From the NCBI RefSeq assembly GCF_019279795.1, contig NC_056730.1, positions 613,154,890 to 613,218,889 on the forward strand: 64,000 nucleotides of DNA. Direction: 5' to 3'. Every line of letters begins with the position of its first letter. Position 1 is the first letter of the stretch. Positions 32,263 to 44,325 of this stretch are shown piece by piece. This stretch comes from Protopterus annectens. Taxonomy: Eukaryota; Chordata; Ceratodontiformes; Protopteridae. A program made the position numbers and the translations under genes. The notes under the pieces were generated by a model that was not told the origin of the DNA, did no database searches, and saw nothing but the letters and a program-made list of their open reading frames with translations.

Positions 32263-33074
32263 TCCCTATTGCAATATTACTAGCTTATCATTTTTTTAAT
32301 GTAACATAGGCAATTTATTCCTCAAGGGCAACAGGCACTTTATTTGTAGATGAAACAATGAATTTTAAAGTTTTCTATCAGCAACCTCTTCATTAGTTAC
32401 AGATCACTTTAATGTGGAATTATTTAGATGACTTTTACTTCTGCAGAGATTGTGCATATTTACTGATACTGGTGGATTGTAGAAGTTTGAGTAGACTTTT
32501 ATGATGGAAATGTTCTGAACTGGGCAGCTTTGTCATTATTGGTGCATGCATTTTGTTTCATTGTTTACTGGAAAAATGTTCAAAACAAATTTAAAATGCC
32601 ATCACTGTACTGTATTATACAAGGAATATAATTTAATACAATCAGGAAGGTGCATCAAGGAACACATGTATGTTTCCTGTGCAAGGGGCCTATAATTTGA
32701 AAACAGACCAAAGTTAATCTTTATTTGCCATTGGCCAGATGTATTTTCTTTGAATGTGGGTTTCAATGTTGTTTCAATTAATGTGAGTTTCAAGGACAGA
32801 GAAGTTTTAATGCTAAGTCTGTTTTCATTGTGAGACTGCATTGTTTTGTTTAGCAGGTGTCTGTTAGTGTTTGTGCTGTAAAATGTAAAATAAAACTTTT
32901 AAATGAAACCCAAATCATTGTAGAAGTAAAGTAGTATGCATATTACAGTGTTTATGGTAAATGGGATGAAATAGCCAAGTAATGGGACATTGGAATAGCT
33001 GCAGAGGCGATGCCCCATTCAACCATGATTTTGAGAGGGAGGAAGGGCGGCAAACTCAGAGAGCCCTGGCTGAA
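32263..33074. other. Unassigned sequence
   Basis: AT-rich and without supported genes or clear repeats. The AATAAA near 32890 is not enough to call a transcript end. Confidence 0.4.
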
Positions 33075-33373
33075 CTATACCTCTCAAATGTCCAGATTTT
33101 TGCAAAATTAATAGATTTTTGCTTCTTATTTTTGGTTTGTTCCTCATATAATTTGTGGTTTTCCGGCAAATCATTTAGGAATGAAGTAGCTAAATGATGA
33201 CAGATATTGAGTTTCAAACTTCATAGCTTTCAGAAAAATGCATGCTAAAGCAAGACCTGTTATTCTGCCAACTTTCTTAAGTTTATACAAAAGCAATTTT
33301 AGTACTGTTTTTATGTTCTCCCAATATATTTGGCCTTGTCCAGATTTCCTGTGTTAAGAAGTTGAGAGGTATG
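33075..33373 (+). mobile_element. MITE-like family T, apparently complete copy
   Basis: About 299 bp with inverted ends: CTATACCTCTCAAATGTCC at the left and AAGTTGAGAGGTATG at the right (reverse complement CATACCTCTCAACTT). No coding capacity. No convincing target-site duplication was seen, so the superfamily is left open. Confidence 0.65.
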
Positions 33374-33404
33374 CGCAAATAAATCACTTTAAAGAATTAG
33401 GTAT

Positions 33405-33946
33405 ATCCAAACCTCTCAACTGTCCCCAATTTTGTCTCAAAATATTTCTCTCCCCCTAATAATCCCTCTGCAAAATGGAAAATTTGGAAGAAAACATAGA
33501 GGGTTTACAATTAATAAATAATTGTAATGATCAGAGTTATAGATTTCTTTCAATTTCAGAAATGCATGTAGATTCTCTTATTTTGTCAGCTGCTTAAGTT
33601 AACAGTACTAATATAAAAAAGTGTCCCATTTTTGACAGGTTCCCAGCTGTATTGTGCAGCTATTTTATATTTTTGCATCACATTTTGGTCCATTTTTCAT
33701 AAAATTGTGGTTTTCTGGCAAATTAGTGGCAAATCACTAAAGGCTGAAGTTAGAAAATAATGACAGACATTTGAGTTTCAGATTTCATACCCTTCAGAAA
33801 ATTCATACTATTGCAAGACCCACTATTCTATTATCTTTTTAAGTTTATAAGAACAATATTTAAAAATTGTCCTTACTTTTGGGCCTTTGTCCCACTTCTA
33901 TTCATAGCTTTGTCCAGATTTATTGGTCTGAGGTTGAGAGGTATGA
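33405..33946 (+). mobile_element. MITE-like family T, one or two merged copies
   Basis: Begins CCAAACCTCTCAACTGTCCCC and ends GAGGTTGAGAGGTATG. The length of about 540 bp and a second internal start-like block near 33625 suggest two partial copies fused. Confidence 0.55.
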
Positions 33947-34124
33947 CAAATGTGTTAGGGCCATCAGCGTCAGCCAGAAACATTTCAAATTGTGACATAC
34001 TTGTTACACTCCACTCCCCCATGTAGTGACTCTGGATGTGTCCAAGCAAGGCAAGGAGCAGTTATGTAGTGTAAGTGTGCAGAGTATCCCTCCATCCAAG
34101 GTAGACTCAAGTACTACAGTGGCT

Positions 34125-34275
34125 TTTCATCTGTCCTTGATTTTGCAGAATGTTCTGGTTTTCTGTCATATTTTTATACTGTTGATTTATGCTTCTTATT
34201 CAGAAAATGCATGTTGTTGCAGTGCCTGTTGCTCTATGTTTAAGTACCAGTGCTTTAATGACCATCAGGTAACCT
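34125..34275 (+). repeat. Family T fragment
   Basis: Short stretch with GGTTTTCTGTCATA, TTCAGAAAATGCATG and TTTAAGTACCAGTGCTTTAA in the same order as in complete copies. Both ends are missing. Confidence 0.4.
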
Positions 34276-35164
34276 TGTCTGAGACTGTAAGATGCAAGTA
34301 AGCTTTAATAAGCATACTGTTCAAGAATTACCAACATTAAAATCCTTTTTGTTGTTGCCATGCAGAGAATATTTACATAACTAGATAGCATATAAGCCTT
34401 AGGTATTGCAATGCATATGAAAGTATTTGTAATAAAGGACAGGATTACAGAATTTTCAGAAGCTCATTACATTTTGCAGAGACTTGCAGTCATCTTTGCA
34501 GGCTTTACCTGTATACTAAACAGAATGCCAGTCTATCATGTGTGGTCCATAACCTGTGCAGTAGTCCTTTAAGCAATTTATCTTGAGCTTGTTTCTTGTT
34601 TGCTGTTCATTTTTTACTTTGATCATGTTTTACCCATGAAACAAGTAGATAGTTGTTGTCAAGCAGTAGGTCTTTTTTGGATAAGAAACATTTTTACAAG
34701 TGGGGGTATCACAGAGATTGCTACTTTTAGCATGTTGCGTGGTCTTTTTATAAAGCTGAATATAAATTATAATTAGAACTGCAGTGCAAGGGAAAGTGGT
34801 TTGAGTTAAGTGCTGCTAGTTCTTTTATACTTTATTTTGACTGGCAGTCCAGTAATGTATTTAAAAAGTAATTTATTTTTTCATGCCTCACAACCTTTTT
34901 GTTTCCATCTAGATATTAAGTAAGCTGTCATGTAGCCAATGCATTGAAATATTTTTTTCTTCTACACTTCATTTTGTCTTGATTGGACTCTCATAATGAC
35001 GGTTTGGCACCCAGGGCAGCATATTTAAGTTAAGTCCCAGTTTTTGTGTTTTTTAGGATAACTTCACCTCTTTCTAGTAGCCCACACCCCTTCCCGTTGG
35101 CCCCACCCATTCAGATGTCTCCTGCAGCCCCCCCCGCCTCCTTTGATTTGAAGTCACCAGCTGC
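34276..35164. other. Unassigned sequence
   Basis: No gene is supported. A splice-acceptor-like TTTTTGTGTTTTTTAG lies at about 35056, followed by a Ser/Pro-rich open stretch. Because the frame runs straight into LINE sequence, I do not call a host exon. Confidence 0.35.
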
Positions 35165-36420
35165 CACTGCAAATGTAGTGAAACTTTTGAAACATGAGGA
35201 GAACAAATCCAAGATAGCTTCCATGGTTAGTTTAGCAGAAGGATATCGGTGTCAAGCAGGAATGGAAATCAAACCAGAAGTAGATAAAAATCAGGTAGCA
35301 ACTGAATGTGCCAAAAAACAAAAGAAAGAATATAAAGATTCTGACAAGAAGGTAAGAAATGTGGAAAATGCATAAATATAGTTGCAGGTATAGGAAACTC
35401 TTGGAACAACCTCATGGTGATCAGGATCAAACACAAGAATGGTTAAGGATAGGGGAATTTAAACCAAAAGACAAAATGTTAATATTGGTAGCTCAAAATA
35501 GTGGACTATGTACACATTGGTTTACAAAGTCCATTGAACTTGTGGGAAAAACAAATGCAGGCTTTGTAAAACAGAATTGTAAACAGTTGCAAATCTTGTT
35601 GTTTGTTGTGATATACTAACGGCAGAAGGACTGTATACTGAAAGGCATACTCCTGTAACAAAATTGTTGCATTGGGGATTGTGCAAACATTATAATACTG
35701 AAGTAGCTGCAAACATGAGCCACAAAGCATCATAGAAAATGATGAAGTTTATATCACAGTTCAAAAAATAGATGCAAGAAAACCAGATATAGTGGTCCAT
35801 GAAAAGAAGACAAAAGTAGTACTGATTATTGAAATCATTACACTCAGTGACTACAAAGTCTTATGTACAGAGAGACACAAAGTAATAAAGTACCAGGACT
35901 TGCAGGCAGAAATGAGAGCAATGTAGAAGAAGGATACCCAGACAGTCCCAGTAGTAGTAGGAGCAATAGGTCTTTTAAAAATAAATGTACAATATGTTAC
36001 CAAGCCGCGGTGGTGCAGCAGTAGCGTTGTCGCCTCACAGCAAGAGGTTCTACCATTCAATTCTCGGCTGGAGTGTCGTCTGTGTGGAGTCTGCTTGTCC
36101 TCCCCATGGTTGAGTGGCATTCAAAAGACATGTGTGAATGGGCGTGCCTTTGTTGAAGGTTCAGCGTCGGGCTGGCACTTCGGCACCATAAAAAGTCTAC
36201 TGCAAATCATTAGCGGACCGGAGTTCTACTGTGGTGACCCCTAACCGGGAAAAGCTGAAAGAAGAACAACTTAGATATGTTACCAATACATGTAACTCCA
36301 TATGAATTGCAGAAGGAGTCATTACTGGGCACATTACAAGTGCTACAAACAGGACTTCTGGCTAACATCATAGATTGAAACAATACTAATTTCATAAACT
36401 TTAGTTATACCTTGACTTAG
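35165..36420 (+). pseudogene. Restriction-like-endonuclease LINE: C-terminal part
   Basis: The frame from about 35165 (LLKHEENKSKIASM) runs through a Lys-rich segment. After a shift it carries DQDQTQEWLRIGEFKP (35415-35465) and LVAQNSGL. After several breaks, 35770-35925 encodes RKPDIVVHEKKTKVVLIIEI followed by KYQDLQAEM. This is the PD-(D/E) core typical of restriction-like endonucleases in R2/R4-group LINEs. The piece ends with LLGTLQVLQTGLLANIID at 36310-36378. A V-SINE-like insertion interrupts it at 36004-36274. Same orientation as 30086-30885 and likely the same insertion. Confidence 0.65.
35992..36286 (+). mobile_element. V-SINE-like tRNA-derived SINE with 12-bp target duplication
   Basis: Flanked by ATATGTTACCAA at 35992-36003 and 36275-36286. 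The body (36004-36274) starts with a tRNA-like head (GCGGTGGTGCAGCAGTAGCG and a decayed B box). A central region follows (GTCTGTGTGGAGTCTGC, CAAAAGACATGTGTGAATG). The 3' part has GGTGACCCCTAACCGGGAAAAGC and an AAGAAGAAC tail. Head, centre and tail resemble V-SINEs of fishes. The clean target duplication shows retroposition into the LINE. Confidence 0.8.
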
Positions 36421-36469
36421 GAAAAGTGTCCATTCCTATCATGTTATTAGAAACCCAAACAACATGGAG

Positions 36470-37625
36470 AAATTAAATAAGCTGGGATCACCCCATATAT
36501 TGTCAGGTGGGTTGTAAACTGGCTCACTGATAGAACTCGTACAATTAAAATAGAGGACTTCACCTCATCCAGCAGACTGTAAGCAATGGTGTTCCACAGG
36601 GATCTGTTCTAGGACCCTTACTGTTTGGAATTTACTTCTCCAAAGTACAGGCTTTTCTAAAACTAAAGGACTGTGGCTGACAAAGTTTTCTGATGACTGC
36701 AAATTGGGAGATATCATTCAAACACTGGCGATGTCAACATCCTGCAAGAAGGTCTTTTGCAGACTTATTACTGGTGCCAAAGTCATGGTCTTAAACTTAA
36801 TTAAAAAAATGCATTATCATCCACTTTAGCAAGGGCAGTGTTCCTGCAAACTACCAAATCAATAGCAATACCCTAAGCACACACTTAGTGGTGAGAGATC
36901 TGGGCACACAGGTTGACAGCAGCCTTAGCTTTGATCACCATGTCTCAACAGTGGTAAGAAGGGCATTTTATATTGCTCATCTCAAAAGTAAGGGCATTGC
37001 CTCAAGAAAAAAAAGAGGTTATAACCCCCCTGTACTCTTCCCTCATCAGGCCAATAATAGAGTACAATGTTCCCTTTGGTATGTTCCTTTCCTAACACCT
37101 GCAACAATTGGAGAGAACAAAAAGGTTACTTACAAAGAAAATTCATGGTCTTGAAGGTCTGTCTTATGCAGACAGACTGAAATCATTATCACTTTACTCT
37201 GTGTCATACAGACTGCTCAGGGGTCAGCTGTGCCTTGCATACAGAGCAATCTCTGACCCAGTTTTATTGGAAAGGCACGTCAAATGGCACACAGGTCACT
37301 CACTCAAAGGACATTGGCCTGTTATGTACATCAACAGAACTTGCTTGAGAGACAAATTTGTCACAGAGGTTACCCCACTGTTGGAACAAGCTTCCTATTT
37401 ATGTTAAACAAAGCCTCTCGTTGGCACTATTTAAGCATAGTTTGGATGATTGGATGGGTAATCGGAAATTCACACTAAGGGTTCTACCTGTGTCTCTCTT
37501 GTACAGGGGTAATAAGTGCTGATTTTAGTGCCTGCTTGAACCAGACACCCTTGGGAAGATGGGTTGAACTTGGCTAGACTTATTAAGGCCTTGGGGCCAT
37601 TATTCTAGTAATCCTATGACCCTAG
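36470..37625 (+). mobile_element. CR1 LINE, 5'-truncated
   Basis: Starts in the reverse-transcriptase region just before WVVNWLTDRTR. It runs through a motif B relic (NGVPQGSVLGPLLFGIYFS after a shift near 36580) and a motif C relic (KFSDDCKLG, FSDD, at 36683). Frames 36888-37407 carry VRDLGTQVDSSLSFDHHV, LYSVSYRLLRGQLCLAYRAISDP and RTCLRDKFVTEV. The 3' UTR ends with CCTTGGGGCCATTATTCTAGTAATCC near 37620. Several shifts; not functional. Confidence 0.8.
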
Positions 37626-37904
37626 GGTGTTGCTGCTAAAACTATCTTTCATTGACATGCCTTCCTCTCTTGCACTTGCAGGAGTTTCACCTCTACTCTT
37701 TCCCTGTGTTCATTCCTACAGTTCATCTGTGTGTCCCTATTCAATACACACACTTCCCCTGAGTGACCATTTTACATGGCAGTCCAATGTCCTGTTACAG
37801 ATCATTAACACATCTTCAGTACAGAATGCCAGGAACAGGATATCACAATACTCTGCACTGTAGGTACACTGTTCTGTACTGTGCGTGAACCATATACTTC
37901 ACAA

Positions 37905-38480
37905 TCATACCTTTCAACTGTCCAGATATTCCCAGGATGTGCAGATGTTTTCCTTATAAAATATGTGGCTTTCTGCCATATCACTGGGATGATCTCTGGA
38001 CAGACGTGACTCAATATTACATACATTTGTGTGCATATCTCTCAACTCTCCTGATCTGTACAGAATGCCCAGTTTTTGTCTCATATTTGTGATCATTTCC
38101 TCATAGCATTCTTATTCCTAGCAAATCATTGGCATGTCATTGCAGAGTGCAGTCAGAAACTGATGACTGACATTTGAGTTTCAAATGTCACGCTCTTCAG
38201 AAAATTCATGCTAATGTTCAATCTATATATTCTATCTACTTCGTAAGTTTGGAAGTGCAATATTAAACATCTGTCCCTATTTATGGCACTTTGCCCCCCC
38301 CCCCCCCATTTTTATTGCTTTGTCCACATTTCTCACTCTAAGAGGTTGAGACTGATGCATTTTCTACATTCTAACACGTTCCTATGTGACATCTATGTCA
38401 AATGTGTCCCTATTACTGGTTATTTGTCCTTTCATTAAGTTGGCCTCTGTACAGATTTGTTGCACTAACAGAATGGCAGC
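37905..38480 (+). mobile_element. MITE-like family T copies (one near complete, two partial)
   Basis: A partial copy begins CATACCTTTCAACTGTCC at about 37910. A near-complete one runs from CATATCTCTCAACTCTCC (38035) to AAGAGGTTGAGACTGATG (38356) and contains a C16 run at 38294. A third fragment at 38380-38480 repeats AATGTGTCCCTATTA and GTACAGATTTGTTGCACTAA. Confidence 0.55.
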
Positions 38481-39054
38481 TATTTGTAAAGCCCTGGTGA
38501 TCATTGTGACATTCTGTGCAAATCTGTGCACTGTAGGTGCTCTGCCTTACATGGAATTGCTATCCACATTCACTTAAAAGGTTTCACAGCCAGCAAGACT
38601 GGTGCAAGCCACAAAATCTAGCTTAGGTGTGCTGCACCTCATTAATATGCATTGCACTCTGATGCGTGCCACATACCATTGCACTAGCATGTAAACTCTG
38701 TGTAGGCTCTGTGGGAAGCCTGCATGGAATTTGTTGAATCCTCCTTAGGGATACAACTGTGTAATGTAGTTTATAGTATAATGTACTAAACAGGGAGCAA
38801 GCAGAGAGAAGGTTACTGGTAGACTAATTATGGAATAAGCAGGGTAGTGATGAGGGAGTAAAATATGTTTCCACTAGCTCACAAGGTAAAATACTATGAT
38901 AAAGAAATCTTTAACAGATGTTACATATAATGCCAGTTTCCAACACCTGCCAATCATACTTGAAATTATCAGAATCTGTACATTATCTGCAGACATCAGA
39001 GAGAAAGTTGTATTTCTTTTAGAAGAAATCACACAGTTGAAGTGACCATGACAA
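38481..39054. other. Unassigned sequence
   Basis: No supported gene or repeat. Confidence 0.4.
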
Positions 39055-40434
39055 CTCTAAGAAGCACCTGTTAACACCGGTGTACACCAAGGTTCTGTTC
39101 TTGGCCCACTACTTTTCAATATTTTCACTAACCCACTCTACAGTTCTTGCCCTCAGTCATCACTGGTCCAGTATACTGATGACTCTACACTTATCTCTGT
39201 TGCAGACACTCCCATAGAACTCTTGTCACTCACAGTCTTCCTTATACTCTGTTGAAAGTTGGCTCTCCAAACACCAACTTATACTAAATCCTAAAAAAAC
39301 AAAACTATTACTTTTTCTTCCTAAAAACTTACCCTTAAATCCACATTCTCCATACTTTCTTTGGACAGCACACCTATCACTGTTGAACCTTCCACTAAAC
39401 TTCTAGGTGTCATAATTGATGACCAACTAAAATTCAATCTCCATGTAAACACTTACATTAGGAAAATCCACCAACAATTTGGCCTTTTATGCAGAAACAA
39501 GAGGTTCCTCACCAACAAAGCAAAAATATCCATTGCCCATGCTTATCTATTACCAAGCTTATTATATAGCTCCCAAATACTAACAAACCTAAATTCATCT
39601 CTCCTAACTAAATTAGAATCTACCTACAACAAAGTGGCCAGATTTGCAGCAAATCTAAATTATAAATCACACCACTGTCTCTCACTAAAAAACTTGAACT
39701 GTCTTGAATTTCCCCATCAGCTTTTCCTCTCCCAGCTTCAAATGATCCATTCCATGTTATATCAACCAGCTTTCTGCCCCAACCTATCTATTATAATCTC
39801 CATCTACACTCCTCCTAGGACCCTCAGAAGCTCTGACCAAGACCTACTGCAAATCCATGAACATAAGAATAAAATAGGCTGCAACCTTTACAGCTACAAT
39901 CCAGCCATAACTTGGAATAAACTTCCAATGGACATTACGGCCCTCACCAAAACTAAGGAATTTAAATCTGCCACAAAAAAATACCTGAAATCTCAGTGGA
40001 CTTGCCACTGGATTTATCCACCATAATCTGGCTACCTGTCCTAGTACAACCCACTGCCCTGTCTCCTACTGGGTATTATTGAACTATGATATTTCTAAAC
40101 TGTTCATGTTCTAAACAAATACATAGGCCATATTTAACTTATACACAGTAATAGTCTTTATTATCTTTGTTTTTTATCAACTATTGAAATCTTAGATGTT
40201 TGTTCATATTATATCATACTTCTGCTGTACCTTATTACAAAAATGTATTTTTCTGTACATATAATAGTATTTTTTCTGTATATATCACAACTGTATTATA
40301 CTTTAAAACTGTCAGTTCCAGTGTTAAAATTAATATGTGCTGTAGCTTTTCTCCTCGGGTCTCCACTGAAAAAGGGCTATCAGCTCAGATGGACAAACCC
40401 AGTCAACAAATGTAAAATAAATAAATAAAATAAA
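39055..40434 (+). mobile_element. L2-like LINE, 5'-truncated
   Basis: Begins just before reverse-transcriptase motif B and ends in an AAATAAATAAAATAAAA tail at about 40434, preceded by CCAGTCAACAAATGTAAAAT. The 3' UTR is AT-rich. The same family occurs at 42379-43610 (minus), 55079-56564 (plus) and probably 1-990 (minus). Confidence 0.85.
39090..40026 (+). pseudogene. L2-like reverse transcriptase, C-terminal part
   Basis: 39090-39260 carries GVHQGSVLGPLLFNIF (motif B) and VQYTDDSTL (motif C, YTDD). After a shift near 39250 the frame 39361-40026 (221 codons) is open. It has VEPSTKLLGVIIDDQLKFNLHV, AYLLPSLLYSSQILTNL, KLESTYNKVARFA and a C-terminal WNKLPMDITALTKTKEFKS block. The order is normal for L2/CR1-group polymerases. 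Truncated at the 5' side and broken once or twice, so inactive. Confidence 0.8.
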
Positions 40435-40734
40435 AGTAAGGGACTATGTGTAGGTCAGACTTCACAGCGGTACTGATTATTAAAACATCCCATATGGCAT
40501 ACATTAAACCCCAGATCCTGCTAAATACATCATAAATGACTGTCTCCTCATAGCTGTTTGTTAGGCAGCATGGCTAAGCACAGTTGTATGAAGAGCACCA
40601 TATGAATGCTTCTGAAGGCAAAAACTAATCAGCATTTGCCATCAGATGGTAAGGAACAGTTACCATTACATAAGTATGAGTAATGGTGCTGCTCAATGCA
40701 AGCTTCATACAAATGCTGAGGACTAAATAGAGAG

Positions 40735-41117
40735 TTTAGTTTATGGGCCATTTCTGGCCATGTGCGTGGTGTGAGCGATGTGTGAATCTATATTTTTTGA
40801 CCAGATTAAAGATGTGAAATGGGACTGATAGGACCATGGAGGAAATGCGGTACAAGCAGAGGTTAGGACAATGGAGGGAGATATTAAAGAAAGTACAGAA
40901 TGGTAATGGGACAGCACCATATCCACCCATTTCTTCAAAAGCTAACATTGTATTTGTAGAAAGAATGTGAGAAATTTTGATAGTCACATTATAAAGGATA
41001 TGTGATAACTTAATAATGTTGTGTGACAATCTGACCAAGTCAAGTGTGTCATACACACTCATATGCAAAGTGAAGAACTATGTATGGGGCATAACTTTTT
41101 TCTGAGAAAAGTCCACT

Positions 41118-41155
<38 letters not shown>

Positions 41156-42130
41156 AAGAGAAGGGAATGTGGGGAAGGTAGATAGGAATAAGATGGTTAG
41201 ATATGTAGGGTAGGTTAGGTAGCAGCTACAAACATACAAGACAGACAGGAAGTCAAGGACAGATAAAGTTGAAGGTTGAGGCACAAGGTCTATATCACAA
41301 CGTCGAACTAACAAAAGTTCGATCATTGTAATATCAAACCCTAAAGTCCGAAACCCAACAAAACTGAAAGCACAGAACAGCGATTGTTTCCCAGGGAAAA
41401 AAATTGCTGTTCCGTGACAAAAAAAAAAAAAAAAGAAAGAAAAAAACATAACCTTAAGCTTAAACTAAACCAATGTGGGAACTGTGACCCCCCCCCTACT
41501 TAAATATACCAACTCTGAGATCACACCACAGTGAAGGAAATAGCAAAGCCCCAAAAATGGCCCACCAATTTTTTTCCCTGGGAAAAAAGTTGATGTGCTG
41601 TGGCTTCGCTCTTTTCAACTTTCGGACTTTAGGGTTCGATATTACAACATTTGAACTTGTTTTACTTCGACGTTGTAATATAGACCTGAGACACACCATG
41701 ATTGAGGAGAGGTATGGGATTTTGCATCCCTGTCCAGATACATTTGGAATCTAGTCCTCACTCTCTAGACTGTCACCACTGTCTTATCTCCCAGACACCT
41801 GGGGAAGTACTAAATGGGGCAGTGATTTGGTGATTCTTTCTAGGATTCTTTCCATCTAGCTATTGCAGGCACTGAGGCCACTCTCTGTTATCTCCTCCAG
41901 CAGTTCTGTTAGCTCTTGTCAGGTGACATACTTTTCACCTCCACTGACATACTCCTGGTAGGTATCAATGCAGCAGCCTCAGGGACAGAGCTACCTGATG
42001 CAGGTGGTGTAGGTAGTACAGGGTTGTGCAGGCAACACTTCCAGTTTGTGACCCAGAAATGCTGTCTGTCTGTGTTGCCTATATTGGTGCAGCTGCAGCC
42101 ACCTGTGGTATGAATGGTTCACTAAAACTT
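40735..42130 (-). repeat. Unassigned repeat family X, copy 2 (contains MITE 41287-41690)
   Basis: Collinear with 2926-3840: ACAGCACCATATCCACCCATTT near 40911, a T40-range run at 41114-41154, ACAAGACAGACAGGAAGTC at 41237, and TAGTCCTCACTCTCTAGACTGTCA at 41753. The MITE splits it. Minus frames at 40736-41068 and 41078-41449 include low-complexity Phe/Lys runs and are not accepted as genes. Confidence 0.5.
41287..41690. mobile_element. Long-TIR MITE, copy 2 (MULE-like)
   Basis: Left end AGGTCTATATCACAACGTCG and right end reverse complement AGGTCTATATTACAACGTCG stay paired for about 65 bp, through AACCCTAAAGTCCGAA. The flanks GAGGCACA and GAGACACA look like an 8-9 bp target duplication with one change. 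The interior shares CTACTTAAATATACCAACTCTGAGA with copy 1 at 2212-2525. No coding capacity. Confidence 0.75.
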
Positions 42131-42378
42131 CTGTAGCTAGTATAGCTCCCCATGCTGGTGGTCATATACAAACAGGAATGATAGTCCCAATGTAATTATA
42201 ACTAAAAAAAAAAAGATATGGGGTGGGGGGAGAGACAGTATAGAAAAATATTAGAAATGTCATATAATTGTAATATATACCAGACAGTATATATATTCTT
42301 ATATAACTATTTTAGATTCTCACATCCACATATGAATGTGAAACCGTACATCTGTGTTAAAGTTTAAATCGCCTCAAT
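42131..42378. other. Unassigned spacer
   Basis: AT-rich sequence between family X and the L2 tail. Nothing recognised. Confidence 0.4.
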
Positions 42379-43610
42379 ATTTTTATTTATTTATTTTATT
42401 TATTTTACATTTGTTGACTTGGAGTGTCCGACTGAGCCAAAGCCCTTTGTCAGCAGAGGCCTGGGGAGAAAAGCTCCAAAACATAGAAAATTACTATAGA
42501 GATATTCAATAAGTTACAAATCTCATTCAGTAGTTGCCAAGTTATACAATACTATAAACAAAAGCACAATAGCAGTTCAAGCATAAGAAGCAAAAATGTT
42601 GTAGTTTAAAAAAAGTTTGCTAATCTAAAGTTCAAAATGCAGGTTATAGGAAATGTTTTGGAAGTTACATAGAAGGAATGGGATGTTGATTGGTTATGGT
42701 CAGGGAGGGTGCGAACAGTGGCAGGTTCAGTGTTTGTTGAAGTAGTCTTTGGTGGCTAGCTTAAATTGTTTGGGGTGAGTAAGGTTCCTTATTTCTAGTG
42801 GGAGATTGTTCCATGCGATAGAGGGGTGGTAGCTGTATAAGTTGCACCCTGTCTTAGATTTAGGCTTGTAAACAGCTAATAGGTCTTGGTTTGCGCTTCA
42901 GAGATGTCTGATAGGGGAATAGAGGGAGATGGATGATAGAGCTGGGCAGAAAGCTGGCTGATATAGAATGGAGTGTATGATTTGGAGCTGAGATTGGAGA
43001 AACAGGTGTAGTAGTTCAAGCCAGTTCAGTTATTTTAGAGAGCGGTAGTGGTGGGATTTATGTGTTTGTTGAGCTGCAAATCTGGCTATCTTGTGATAGG
43101 TCGATTCTAGTTTGGTGAGTAGGGAGGAGTTCAGATTTGTGAGTATTTGGGAGCAGTAAGTTAAGCAAGGTAGAAGGTAGGCATGAGACAGAGTAACCCT
43201 CGCTTCAGGGGTGAGGAATTTGTTATTCCTGTACAGAAGTCCTAGCTTCTGATGCATATTTCTGATGCAGTTGCTAATGTGTAGATCAAATTTTAGTTGA
43301 TCATCGATGGTAATGCCAAGTAGTTTTGTGCTAGATTCAACTTCTAAAGGGGCATTATTTAGGGATGTTATGGAGAAAGAAGGCTTGATGTGGTTAAATG
43401 ATTTAGGAAGAAAGAGTAGCAATTTTGTTTTTTTAGGGTTGAGGATGAGCTGGTTATTTGTGAGCCATGTCTCTACTGAGTTATAGGATGTCTGGGTATT
43501 AGTTATGAATTCAGAGAGTGAGTTAGCAATATGATGACTGTAGAGTCATCTGCATATTGGACAATGATAGACTGAGGACAAGAGGAGTAAACTGTAGTTA
43601 TATTCATTAT
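42379..43610 (-). mobile_element. L2-like LINE, 5'-truncated (minus)
   Basis: The poly(AAATA) tail lies at 42379-42408 on the plus strand as ATTTATTTATTTTATTTA. The 3' UTR block ACTTGGAGTGTCCGACTGAGCC parallels the end of the L2 at 56500. The coding frame 43422-43030 (130 codons) carries VESSTKLLGITIDDQLKFDLHI, KLGLLYRNNKFLTPEARVTLSHAYLLPCLTYCSQIL and KLESTYHKIARFA. Upstream pieces reach a VQYADDST motif C relic near 43565. Broken into at least three frames. Confidence 0.85.
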
Positions 43611-44325
43611 GCAAATAGTGTGACTATAGGACAGCTGCTTTATGTATTATAACTCATTAAATGCTTATGTCAACTGAGTAAAATATTATTCGAAGTTATC
43701 AATAGCAGAAGACTAATTATTGAGTAATACAGAATATTTTCTGCTGCTTGGATTTCAACAGACAGACACCTACTAATGCAAAGATACAAGAGCTATTCAC
43801 ACATATATGCACAATCTGCATTAGTTTATTGTGCCTATTTATGTGTTACTGTCTCAGGCAATTATGTACTGGTATACAGAGAATTGCTAAGTTATTTTAC
43901 AATCATTGCTAGAAGTGTGAATCAGTCATACCTGTGCCATATTGACCCCATACAGAAAACACAATAAAAAATAAATAAGGAACACCTGTTTATACTGCCA
44001 ATTGTACTATAATGCTTGATTATGGGCTAGTCTACTTACACAACTGATGTGGCTTGTGGGTCATATAATATTCCTCCCTTCAGTGAAAGAGGTCCTTCTT
44101 TCACCTTTTTAAGCCACTATAATGATGATGTCATTGTTCATCCATGTGTGGAATGCCAGTTGTACTGATGGCAGCCTTGCTGTTCTGAGCTTCAGCCTTG
44201 TACTTGCATTTTGAAAGCTTTTAGTTGAAATGAGTTCTGTCTAACTTTGTAAAGTTGTTTTTGTTGTAATGCACATAGGAACAGTTTGCTACTACAGTTA
44301 TCTTTTACTTCTATTTTATGTGGCT
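43611..44325. other. Unassigned sequence
   Basis: Flank between the L2 and the tandem Harbinger array. No feature recognised. Confidence 0.4.

Noticed and set aside
35046..35375. Open frame of 109 codons with an acceptor-like TTTTTTAG before it and a donor-like AAGGTAAGA at its end, as if a host exon
   Set aside because: The second half matches the C-terminal region of the restriction-like-endonuclease LINE, so the frame is largely transposon-derived. The Ser/Pro-rich first part matches nothing I recognise.
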